This document shows, piece after piece, positions 13,823-24,655 of a DNA stretch of 64,000 nt (position 1 is its first letter; the number at the start of each line of letters is the position of its first letter). Under the pieces are notes generated by a model. That model saw only the letters and a program-made list of their open reading frames with translations. It was not told the DNA's origin and searched no databases. The DNA is from Coprinellus micaceus. Its lineage: Eukaryota > Basidiomycota > Agaricomycetes > Agaricales > Psathyrellaceae. The translations under genes and the position numbers were made by a program. The DNA is taken from NCBI GenBank assembly GCA_951394405.1, contig OX596341.1:124001-188000 (forward strand), in the 5' to 3' direction.

Positions 13823-14146
13823 TGTTGAAATCGGAGTGTTGAAATCGGACCTAGATACCCGTAGGTTAGACTCAGTCGTGTAGGATAATCGACTTTATTC
13901 TCCGTACCTAGATACCCGTAGGTTAGACTAGGTACGTCGTTAGTATGTAGGGTATAGATATAGAATAGATAAGTGGCTCACCTCAGTCGTGTAGGATAAT
14001 CGACTGAGGTGTCTAGTAATGTCCGAGGTCAATATAAATAGGGAATGGTCCAGTCTTTGTCCTATCCACCCCAATGCCACTACTCGTGGCATCGGTGTAC
14101 CCGCGCGACTAAGCGCCCGCATTGTCTATGACATCATCGCTCAACA
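13823..14146 (-). mobile_element. Solo LTR of a Copia-like retrotransposon
   Basis: A 324-bp segment that begins TGTTGA and ends TCAACA, flanked on both sides by the identical 5-bp word AAGAT (13,818-13,822 and 14,147-14,151), the expected target duplication of an LTR element. No internal domain adjoins it, so it is a solo LTR left by LTR-LTR recombination. Orientation (minus) is inferred from its layout match to the Copia 3' LTR at 58,793-59,146. Inside are a 24-nt word repeated at 13,849 and 13,906, and a second word repeated at 13,871 and 13,982; the latter copy sits in a perfect 11-bp stem (13,979-13,989 with 14,001-14,011). A TATAAATA lies at ~14,033. Confidence 0.85.
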
Positions 14147-14151
14147 AAGAT

Positions 14152-15771
14152 ATTTGTTATTCTAGTGCAGGTGAGATCCAGCTTCTCTCAATTGGGGTTG
14201 CCCGGACCCAGCCGCCGTACGGTTCATGCGTTAAACCGAGTACTATTATGCGTAACGTCTTTACCCTGGCGGGGTTGGCGTTGAGGAGTAAGAAAAGTGA
14301 AAAGCCCAACTTTGGCAAGTGGTGTGTGAGCCACGTGTAGCCGGTGCGCCCTTCTGGTTAACTGCGATGCCTGCCCCGGCTAGCAGTCCATTTGGGTGTA
14401 TCTCTGCCGAAATTGATGAAACGATGGAATCTCTGGTTATGAAGTCGTTGTGAAACGTGTCGGCGTCTAGTCTGGGCAGCTCTTGGGGGCCCCTTCCACC
14501 CTCGACCAAAGTCCATCCTGGCATAGTGACGCTGGAAAAGGCGATAGTTAGTGATGCTAAGTGAAGCTGCGGGACTCCTAAGGGAAGAACCAACCTGTGA
14601 GAGGGTGCGCTTATAGGGGGGCCTCACCACTGGTCAACGTACGCTGATCGAACCAAACGAAGCTATTAGAGTGACATAAGACAATGGCATAAGAGAACCG
14701 AAATGGAACCTGAGTACACTCTGGGGATACCTACGTGGTCCGTAGCATAGCATACCTGAGCTTGAGTGCCTTCGGGAGTGATCGACTTTAAATAGCCGGC
14801 CCGATTGTTAACGAACCAGAAAGGGACAGTGTTTCCAAAGTAAGTGATCGGTGAATCTTCGACGGATTTTCTGGGGTGAACAGAGTGGATTCTCGGGAAG
14901 CGGACACATTTATGTGGACCACTTTTTGGCTGTTCTTGTTGTTTAAAGCCCTTAGCGACCCTTCTGTTGAGATAAAAACCTGCGATTTCCGTTAATCGGG
15001 GCCTTGGCTAACCGAGAAGGGGCGACAGGATGTTTCGATTTGTTGCAGTAGGTGGAACCGTTGGGGTGCGATACCCCGCTGCATATCTTCGTTCACGGCA
15101 CGAACGCGCCCTTCACCCGTAGGAATACCAAAGGAATCTTCAATCTGGAATGCTAAGCGACGGGCCGTCAGACACTTGAATAAGCGGATTGTGTTTTTCA
15201 TAAAAGCGAAACACACATCAACTACCTAAAGGGCCTTGCAAGCAGGACTAAAGTTAGTTCACCTACTACCCACGTCCCGAGGGAGAGGGTGACAGATCTG
15301 GCAGGTTTACCTTGCGTTTTTGACCAGCAATTCCGATGGACACTCCACAGGTTGACGTCATTAAATTTGTGCGGAAACGGCCGTTTCCCTAGTGGGACCT
15401 AGTAAAAATCAGACCCTATCACACGAGCAGCATTCCCAGTCGTACCTTGGTCGGAAATTTCCGAGAGGCCGTTGACGGAGGGTTCAAGGGCATAGAGAGC
15501 ACGTTGAAAAGCGTTGATTCGGTTTATGGAAATTTGTGACCCATTATTTCCCCACTTATGCTTTCACCCGTGATGTTCTTAGTATCTTAACTCGTGGATG
15601 AGCGGATGGAATGTCCTCGTTGAACGACGCATATACGTACCCAGATCTACACTTCGTATAAAAACGGGATTTATATATGCAACCTTATGGGGTAGAACGC
15701 AGTCCGAGGGAGATATAATATGGGAGAATAAGGAGAGCAAAACCGATCTTTCGAGCATATAGAACACGGGC
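14152..15771. other. Intergenic, no gene seen
   Basis: Only short, unconserved open frames on both strands and no repeat that I can match elsewhere in the window. The 3' end of the F-box gene on the minus strand follows at 15,772. Confidence 0.4.
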
Positions 15772-17775
15772 TCACGACACATAGTCTGCATAGTACATGC
15801 CCCGGTTCTGGTAGTCAAAGTAGAGGACACGACCGGAGAACGCACATGAAGCGATGGGTTCTCCATATGCGAGATAGGCCAACCTAGCCGGTGTGGTGCT
15901 TTCGAGTTCCCAAACCGACAAATCTGGGGATGCCGCGTCGATGGGCGAATACGCGCATACATAACTCTCGATGACGCTCGATGCCGATTCGTCCTTCGAT
16001 AAATGCATACAGAGCATCCCACTCAAACTTTTAGCCCGCGGAAATGGGGAACAGCCATCTACATTTCCCCTCGGGAAGTATCCCGCACCGACTTGCTTGA
16101 AAGTGCCACAAGGCTCGCCCAACTCAGTCGTAAGTCTGAGTTGGTATCTGGCGACGCCCTGCTGCGTACCCACACCCTCCTGGTCCACCTTTCGCGATCT
16201 GGGGGTGCGCACGAGGTCGAATATGACAAAATTGCGCCCCCTTGTGTGGGATCGTGGCGGACCTAAGAAGAGACGCCACAACGTGTCCTCCGCACAGAAC
16301 CGTTCGTAGTTCGGATTCAAGAGACTCCAATGCGGTGCAAGGGGAGGGTCAGCGGTCAGGCTAGTCGCGCTAATCGCAGTCATATCCAAAAGGCGAATAT
16401 CCCACGACGCCACCCCTGCGGGAGCAAGGCATACAACATAATCCTCGGTGAGGAGGCACCCCTTTGTTGAACGTCAGCTCGAATTCCCTGGGCCTCGCGA
16501 TGGAGTACATGTGACTCACCGGCATGAGGTAAAAGGCGTCAGGTGCCCCCTCGATGCTCCACTGGCAAATCCTCGATTCCTTGTAGTTCCACAGGAGGAA
16601 ATCTCTCGAGGTCCGCACGGGACCGTTCACGCAATGCGCAATCAGCACCCGATCACCGAGTATGCGCGTACGTCGCACCCATCGAGCATTTGGGCATTCG
16701 ATAGATGCGAGGACTTTGAAGGTGGTATTGAGGCCTTTGAGTGACGCCTCCAGAACAACCGCGCTATGTAAAGATTCGTGAATAGCCCGTTGCGTGACGC
16801 AGTCCTTAAGTGGCTGAGCACTCACTGGGACTTCAACTGAAAGGCCGGCTAGCCTCACTCGGTCAATGACAAGACAATGGTATCTCTTCGTTGCGTATCG
16901 TTAGCGATCGATACATGAATGTAAATAAGTGTACCCACCTTCGTTGCGTATCGTTAGCGATAGAGCAACGAAGGTGGGGGAATCGTTCTATAATATTCGT
17001 TTGCACGTGTTGATGGTCGCGCGTCCATTAGGCGCGCGTCCAGTCGTAAGGTGGCCTAGGCCATCCTTACACCAACTCGTCGTTGAGTTGGAAAGATACT
17101 GCGACCCTCAAGGTCAATTCGTCGACGACTTCCACGTCCATGGCCATGAGGAATTCGGGGTCTAACAGTGAACGGGATAGCCGGGCCAGGAGATGAGTGG
17201 CCACGCGAATGGGGCGGGTGTCCGACCTGGAGCCAGGGGGCCCGAGATCCCACAGAGTTATGACGGCACTTTTGGACCCTTGAGACCCTTCGGGAAGGCT
17301 TGCATAGACTTCGTATTGTGGGGTGACAAGGAACCTCCCGCCTGGTAGTAGGCGCCACATATCTTTCATCTCTTCAGGAGCATCGTGCCAGGCCTTTACA
17401 TTGGTAGGTTGGATCAGAAAGTTGGGCGCCGGTTCTTCAGCAGAGATTGCCCTCTTGTCGATAAAACCCTTCCAACGCCTTGGTCTTGTTGCTGCCTTTT
17501 GTAGAGCCTCCAGGCTCATATCGTCGAGGGGATAGGAGACAATAGTCGCCCCATACTGGTGTATCACGTTATTCAGGATGGCCCTCCACACCGATTCGTT
17601 CGATAGAAGGGAGTGAACGGCTTTGCATGTCTGCTCGGAGGTCGGTTACCTGCACTGTCTTCTAGAATCAATCGCGACATACCTGAGATAGGAGGACTAC
17701 GTCCAGCGGGTCTGATTCCAACGCAATCTTGGCCCATAGCTCCGCCGGAAGATCGGTATCCGCCGTCGAAGACAT
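15772..17775 (-). CDS. F-box-like protein, tandem paralogue 1
   Basis: Four exons inferred: 17775-17683, 17630-17077, 16763-16520, 16461-15772; lengths sum to 526 codons plus stop and match the exon structure of the paralogue at 18,523-20,236. The N-terminus (MSSTADTDLPAELWAKIALE) is a short F-box (LPxELW...LDVVxLSQ), the motif that recruits SKP1 in SCF ubiquitin ligases. The rest is a divergent region with paralogue-conserved blocks such as LTLWDLG, RILGDRVLIA and PIASCAFSGRVLYF, possibly beta-sheet repeats that would act as the substrate-binding part. The second intron is ~313 nt against 52 nt in the paralogue, because it contains a large hairpin-bearing insertion. The exon-2 donor is weak (GTTGGT at 17,076); a stronger GTGTAAG donor at 17,072 breaks the frame, so expression could be impaired. 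The F-box assignment is good; substrate unknown. Confidence 0.75.
16886..17071. repeat. Hairpin-bearing insertion inside F-box intron
   Basis: A perfect 14-bp stem (CCCACCTTCGTTGC at 16,934-16,947 with its complement at 16,965-16,978) encloses a 17-nt loop. A 23-nt piece covering the loop is directly repeated 53 bp upstream (16,886-16,908 and 16,939-16,961). A further near-palindrome spans 17,047-17,071 (GTAAGG...CCTTAC). The paralogous intron at 19,495-19,546 has none of this, so it was gained after the gene duplication. Confidence 0.6.
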
Positions 17776-18522
17776 GGTGGTTGAGAGCAATCGATGGGAC
17801 AAGTCCCGAGTAGCGTTCCGTTTCTACCTAGGTTTGGCCTTGTTATGATCAAAGGTATTCTCCACTCGAACCGGGTATCACCACGTGTTGGGCGCTTAAT
17901 CCATTTCCGTGGTCCACTGCCAAGTGTCACAGCTTTCGACCCGGCAACTTCGTTATCCCAACCACCCATTTTCATACTTGGCCTGTTACAGCTGCTCACG
18001 GCCTTACCTCCCAAGACGCATCGAATTCAATGCACGGAACCCAATTGCAGATACTCATAAGTCGCCTTGATGTCGACATTCGAACGGTGTAGAGTAGGAG
18101 TGGGCCGAGGAAGGCTGACAAATGTACGCAGCGGAGCACGTAATGCTCGTTGGTGTGTTCCTTGGTTAGGAAAGGCTAGGAAATCGTCTCGAGCTCGCCA
18201 CTATACTCACACATTTGCTCCCCTGTCACTCAAGAGGATTCTTGGGTAAGCTTTATGGCCTCGCCCGTGGCACCTAGATATCGCTCGTGACGTTTTCTGA
18301 CGCCTTCGTGTGTATTATTACGTGCCCCGGTTTAATGCGCATCTTCCCTTGGCGTCCCATTAGAGTGCTTGTGTAGGAGTCATGCGGTGTCGTCGTGGCG
18401 AGGCTTCGGGACTCGAACGTGTTGTTCACCTTCTCCGTATTTCGGTTCAACCATATCATGTCCTATTCAACGTACAAGTCAAATAGGTGATCTTGTCAAG
18501 TACGAAGTCACGGAAACTAATA
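17776..18522. promoter_or_regulatory. Upstream region of F-box paralogue 1, duplicated at 20,237-20,460
   Basis: Blocks within ~17,840-17,910 (including CTCGAACCGGGT and TTGGGCGCTTAA) recur in the same order upstream of the second paralogue at ~20,285-20,370. The tandem duplication therefore included the promoter. The rest of the interval down to the 3' end of paralogue 2 holds no gene that I can support. Confidence 0.45.
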
Positions 18523-20236
18523 TTACGATAGGTAGTCCACGCAGTATACACGCTGAATTCGCTTCGTACCCCCTCCCGAATCCCCGCCTTCGCCCACCTC
18601 CCATTTATAATATATAACGCGACCTGAAAACGCACACGCGACAAAAGGTCGACTATCAGAACCAAGGTAAGTTCGTATAACAGGTATAGCAGTCGCCAAT
18701 TCCCTAACGACATCAGGACTGGAGTCGTGTGACGGTGGCTCTCTAGGATGGTATGCATACATCCGAGAGGTGGCGCCCCGTATGATGCATCGGTTTTCGC
18801 CTTGCGGAGAGGCGGTCCATATTCCATTGGAATAGTGCGGCCATTGAGAGGAGTGGAACTCGCCCCCGGACAAACGGCCTGCGCCTACCACCTGGAGCAT
18901 TCCGTTGATACCGCCGGACTCCCTCGCGACTGTCAGCTGATATCTGATCATCCTCCGCGGCTCAGGGGGTTCATAGCAGAGAAGTTCGAAGAGAACAGTA
19001 TTTCTCTCTATGTCGCGCAGGAGAGGTAGAGTTGTGAAGAAATGAAGGCGGCAACTCCTGAAGGGCCAATAGTCATGGAGTTCCCAATGCGGCGCGACAA
19101 GCGGACGCCGCGCCAACGCGTCTGCATCTACCCGAACCATATCGAACAGGGAGATATCCCAGGCGTACACGCCTTCAGAAGTGACTGATATGATGTATTC
19201 GTGCGTGAGTACGCATCCCTTTGGATGGTCAGCGATCCGAAAGTTTCTCAAGACGGTAGAGCACTCACTGTTTGTATGTGATACGTCCCTTGAACACTCC
19301 ATGTGCAAATGCGAGATGTTCGGTAGTCCCATAGCAGGAAAAATCCGGAATTATCCCGTCCTATTTGTGCAATGAGCACGCGGTCGCCGAGAATGCGCGT
19401 CTCATGAATCCAGTTGGCATCTTTACATTGGATGGATGCAAGAACATTGAATGACGTCTCTCTCTGGCTAAGTAACGCCTCCAGAACAAATGCGCTAGGG
19501 TAGGTATCAGCAAGGCTGAAGAAGAATGATCAAACGGGATACGCACTAGGACTTTGCGCCGTAATTATGAGTGAAGGAAACTGCTACTCTCAGGCTGAAT
19601 CCCACAACCTCCAGAGAGGTAGCCACCGGGAAATGTGTGGTAGAACGCCTGCGCGCTAGGACGTGGGTCGTGAGGCGGATGGGCTGAGCCTTCGAACCAG
19701 GGGAGCCAAGGTCCCAGAGGGTAAGAACCACTTTGACAGACCCTCTGTATTTGAGCGGTAGGTTTGGATCGACTTCTAACCCGCGTACGAGCAGGAACCT
19801 TCCGCCTGGCACCAAGTAGTAGCCCCCGCCCAAATCCCCCGAGGCCTCATGCCATTCTCTGGTCACCGCCGGTTGGATAGGAAACGTCGGGGCGAGTTCA
19901 CGTTCGGAGATAGCTGATCTTTCGACGAGGTTTCTCCACCGGTGTGGTCCTGCAGCGGCCTTCTGGAGCGCTTCAAGGCTCATTTCGTCGATCGAGTAAG
20001 AGACGAGGACCTCCCCGTACTTGCGCATGGTGTTGCGTAGAATAGCCTTCCAGACGGACTCGTTCGCAAGGAAAGAGTGGAGGGTCGTACGAGTCTACTT
20101 GGAGGTCATTTGAGCGTGCCCTCTGGATGAATGACAGGCATACCTGTGACAGGAAGACTACGTCCAGAGGGGCTGATTCCAATGCGACCTCGGTCCATAG
20201 CTCCGCAGGAAGATCTGTTTCTGCCGTCGAAGACAT
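18523..20236 (-). CDS. F-box-like protein, tandem paralogue 2
   Basis: Exons inferred: 20236-20144, 20094-19547, 19494-19269, 19218-18523; summed length 1,563 nt gives 520 residues with phases agreeing at each junction. It starts MSSTAETDLPAELWTEVALE, a short F-box with the LP-ELW and LDVVFLSQ signature used for SKP1 binding in SCF complexes. It is collinear with its neighbour throughout: MSLEALQKAA, LTLWDLG, RILGDRVLIA, then the C-terminal block PFVACAFSGRVIYY. Introns are 49, 52 and 50 nt, typical of basidiomycetes, and no frame damage is seen, so this is the better-preserved copy. The substrate-recognition part has no family that I recognise. Large, fast-evolving F-box sets are common in Agaricomycetes (established knowledge). 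Confidence 0.8.
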
Positions 20237-20460
20237 GGAGATTCAACGCAGTCGATGGTACGAGAATTTTTCCTCTCCAACCATACTTTGGTCCTGTTAT
20301 GATCTCAAGAAGCTCTTCTCCGCTCGAACCGGGTGTGAGCACCGTGCACATGCTTGGGCGCTTAACACGCTTTTGTGGTCAGAGCAGAGCATAGGGTTCG
20401 CAGCTCTCGACCACACTTGTAGACACGCCGCACCATTTTCAGCTCTCAGGCTGTAGGGAC

Positions 20461-23149
20461 TCCCTCGCACCGCCTTGCTATCTCTACTTGGCATGTCGTT
20501 CCTTTTGTGATCGAGCCGATGTCGAACACGACAGTACCGAACACCGTTGACTGGAGCTCCGAGTCATGGCTGACTCTCGCTGGAACGGCTGTTTGAGCTC
20601 CCTTACATGCCGTACCTTGTAGTGCGTCTCGTCCCACACAGTTTACATACACCTACCCACCTACCCAGATGCTTGACACTCTGCCCGGCACATTCGGAGA
20701 GACCTCGACGTCCTAGCACAAGGCTGGGGGTAGCATAAGCGAACTGAGAATATGATGAACACATAGAGGGTTTATCCAAGAAATACCCTTTTGAATTTTC
20801 GCTGAACGAATTGTTGAGTTTATAGAGGCCGCATAACTTCACGTGGAAAGTTGTGGGGGATACAGTGAGGAAATGTGGTCCGAGTATTATCCCAATATGT
20901 TCAGCCTTTGCCTCCGGGTTTATGATGAATTTATGTGATCTGGAAAGGTTCTGCATATTCCCTCCCAATTTGGACCGGGGCTTATGGTGAACAATCGGGA
21001 TGTCACACCCACGTGCGGCGTAACGCATAAGTTCACCCATTTCCCTCGAGCTTATGGTGAGGTTCGGGGTCTGAGAGGCGGCCTTCTGCTAGCGCCCCGC
21101 TCTTGCTCGTACTTACTCCCTACGTCTGGAGGACATATCTCCGATTATTTCCTCTCTTTCTTACACTGTTTCCCACCTCGCCAACACCTCGCATTACGAA
21201 CATCCGCCAGTATTAGGCAACTCAAACAGCAGCCTTGAAAGTCTTAGCCGCGTTACCTTCGTACATGGGCGACATATGTATAACTCGGGCCCTCAATACT
21301 TACAACGATAGATGCGCCTTACCAAGCTGGGCAGATTGATTTTTACTTTGAGCCTGTCCGCAGGTTCCTACGTCGGGAACTCGGTGCCATTATGTAGCGG
21401 TTCGTGGGTGGCATGGTTCATCGGATCGAAGACGAACCAACCCTGGTTCGCCGTCCGGTCGCAATGAGCCTGGTCCACAGGTCCGCGGTACTTTCTTAGT
21501 CCATGGCCTACTCTGGGCTAGTCATTGCATTGGGATGTGATGCGCAACTCAATGCAGCACCGACACAGTATTTAAAATGAGCCGCGAGGAATGCAAAACC
21601 CATACGATTCCGGACTTTCACGAGGACAACAACCAGTTGTATCGGTACGGCCACCTCCCGTGCAGAAACGAAGGGATATATCCGAGGCGCTTTCGCGAAC
21701 TCTGCTCCATCCTCGATCGAGTTATAGATACAAAGGTTTGCTTTATTGAGGTTCATGCACCCACGGCGACCCCTAATGCACTAAAGAGCCAGTAGGTATG
21801 GCCATCAGCAGGTGCTAGCAGGGTTGCTTGACGCTTTTCCAAGCAATGGAAACGACCAGGAGTAAGCCTGCGTTGAGTCCCCGCCTCGATGCCTGCTCCT
21901 GAAGGTAACTCGAAACCATCGCACGGCACGAGCTTGCTCATGAGTGAGTGGCTGGAGCCCGGCTTGAGAGCCGAGTTTTCCCGGCGCTGGGGGGTATTAA
22001 ACACCCTGGAGCCGCGTCCCCCGGATGTGTGTATTTAATCTCACTGCTCAAAGGGAGACACAGACCATGAAAACCATAGCTCACCGTCAAGAACCCGTGA
22101 GGAAAGTTAATGCGCAGATTTGACAGCTGGTCACCCGCCTTCCATTAACCGTGTCGTGGGAGGTCTCCTAGTTCTCCCCTGGGGCATACAAGTCACGGAC
22201 GTAACTCTCTTGCTCGGCGACGTGGAGAGACGCTGGGGATTAGCTATTCGACTGGCCAGCGATTTTGACGCTGCAGAGGAATGTAAAGGTTCAGCAATTG
22301 GGAGAAAATGCCCGCTCAGTGGGAACTACGCTGACCGGGGTGCTACCGATCGCATAGGGGCACTTCCACGAACGAAAAGACTTGTGGCCACGATGGCCGA
22401 GCTCCGTAGGCAGTATCAATTTGTCAAGGCCAGAAGTCGAAACTTGAAACTTGAATCCTGCCGAATTTGACCATTCCATCTTCATATGAGGGTCCACGCC
22501 TTTCCTGACTGGCTCGGTTGCGAATGAAATATTGACTTCTGCTCGTGTTCCTCCAGTCGACAAAACACTTGTTGCCGAGGGTGACGGTCTGCTTTAGTTG
22601 CCGATGTGGGTGAACCGGCAGTAGGCGGTATGCTTCTGCGACGTCGGCATTCCACACGGTAATTCTTGGATTAGGGTCGTCCATGTGAGCACGAAGACGG
22701 TCGCCGATGCGGAAGGTGCGAAATGGAACACTAGGATAGCCGGCACGGCGACCCACCGACTTCCTGCAGTTGCTCTGCGACTCGGAACGATGATAGGCCC
22801 ATTGGTAAACTTTGCCAGCTGTTGGCTTAATTCCAGCCTGTGTGGGGAGGGCTCATGACTGCAATTTCTTAGATGCCTCAAAGCGTGAGGGAGCATGGAA
22901 AAGCATAGGTAGGGATGCGTGGACAGACCCGCGTCAAGAGGCAGATGACACGAGCGGCGATATAATACCGGTAGGGCGGAGTCATATCGTGGGGCTGGAA
23001 CCGGTGTGGTAGTACGTTGATGTTGTGATCGTCCAGGCTGTCCATCGTGACCGAGCCTCCTTCGCGTTGAGACCCTTCCGCACGGTCACAAGGGGGCATA
23101 GAGAACGCACGATACGATCTACACCGTTGAGTTTACTAAACGCCTGTTG
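20461..23149. other. Gene-poor stretch
   Basis: No supported gene. A short motif (CTTATGGTGA) recurs at ~20,981 and ~21,050 with an inverted partner (CATAAGTTCACC) between them; beyond that nothing is recognised. The minus-strand frames at 22,291-22,900 show no motif. Confidence 0.35.
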
Positions 23150-23650
23150 ACGGGGCGCCGTACGTCTGCCCAGTAGGCCGAGTGTTGTCCCCGCTGTCCA
23201 TTGTGTCCAACGCAGGGTGCTGCCAGTGACCACCTCTGAGGGTCAAAAGCGGAATTAGCAACGGATAGCAGGATTCACACGAACATCAAGCGTATAAGGG
23301 AGGCGCCGACATAATTTTCGTGGCTCCATGACATCGTTGAGCCCAGGCGCCGTTCCTAACTGCCGTGAAGCATTATCCTCGCAAACACACACCGATGTCC
23401 CCATTGTCCATGCCGTCCATCGGCCATCGAGCTTCTCTACGCGTCTGGAGCTAAATCAAATCCTCGAACGCACTGACAAATGTTTCGAGCGCAGACAGAA
23501 CGGCCACATGCCTCACCCCCAGATGCCCCTTCGTCGCCTCATCGCCAGTTCACCCATACCCAGGGCAGTCGGTCATCAGAGGCTCAGAATGGTGAGGTCT
23601 AATGCGTCTGTTGTGTCTGATTCACACGAGATAGAGGTGAGAGGGTGAAT
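23150..23650 (+). repeat. Two decayed copies of a TGTCCA-containing dispersed repeat
   Basis: Copies at ~23,150-23,290 and ~23,330-23,620 share the order TGTCC-n-TGTCCAT-n-TGTCCA, then in the first copy CAAAAGCGGAAT, or in the second TTTCGAGCG(C/T)AGA and a downstream CCCAG(A/G)TGCCCCT block. The same order appears at 26,040-26,400 and within both inverted arms. Units differ by many point changes. Class unknown. Confidence 0.5.
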
Positions 23651-23933
23651 CTGTGTATTTCGAATGGTCGATGTTGTGATACAAGGAGATGTGGTCGCCC
23701 CTAACCCCCAATATTGATGGCATGCAGATCGCTGGCACTGCCACTGGCGAGCACCGCACCGGGCGTCCCACGGGCGCTTCTTCTCTTCTCTTCCCTTAAC
23801 GAACAACATCACCATAGTTTTGCCTGCTCCACTTTCAAAACACGAGGCGCATGGCCCTGCGCTAGCAGAAATACGACAGAAGTTTGAGATCTCGCCGTTC
23901 TGAAGCTCTGGCGACCGACGACCTCCGTGTGCA

Positions 23934-24655
23934 GCGATGCGATAGCGGGCATTCCCAGCAGCGGTAGAGGGGCACCTGGGAGTGACAGTGAGGTATGCTC
24001 TCTCCACGTTTGAAACATGTCCCGGCATGTTCGAGGAGCTGATTCTACCCCTGACACCCAAAATGGCGCGATAGCTAACACTGGACACTATGGACAACTG
24101 GGACAACGGCGTATTCGCGGCGCCAACTCCACGGGAGTTTCGAACGGCGGATGATTCATACTAAGACGCCTATGAACGACAAATATGATACCTGGTGCGT
24201 CCTTACTACGCTAGACACATGTAAAGGTTCTGATTCCGCTTTTGATACTTAGGAACGGCCGGGTGCCCTGTGTTGGACGGTATGGACAATGGGGACACCG
24301 TCTGCTCCCCAGGAAGAAGCACCGCGGTTCATGAACAGCCGGTTGGTCTGCATTATTGTGTTCTCTATGCGCCTCTGGGCTGTACAGAAGGCGTTGGCAG
24401 AAGCGAAGTGGCTTCCCAACAGCTATTCACAAAGAAGCATGGAGGCGGGGTTGAGTACCTGACGGCGGGATTCTATGGCAACCAGGTCAAAGGTGTGCCT
24501 TTCCATTCGCTCCCAGCACGTCCATATCTCATGTTTTGACGTTTAGTGTTCGCGATAAGCCTCAGGCCCTTCATTGGAGTTTGTGGAGTGTGAGTTCTAT
24601 CACCATTACCTTCCAAGCTCCCAATGCATACGAGCAATATCTCCGGAGATACTAC
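23934..24655. repeat. Left arm of ~720 bp inverted repeat
   Basis: Reverse-complement match to 32,666-33,386. Identity is nearly complete from 23,934 to ~24,625 (I see one substitution in the block coding the same 89-residue open frame), then falls over the last ~30 bp toward the inside. The arm includes decayed copies of the TGTCCA repeat in reverse orientation. The identical 89-residue frames (24,270-24,539 and 32,781-33,050) are a by-product of DNA identity and are not called genes. Confidence 0.85.
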
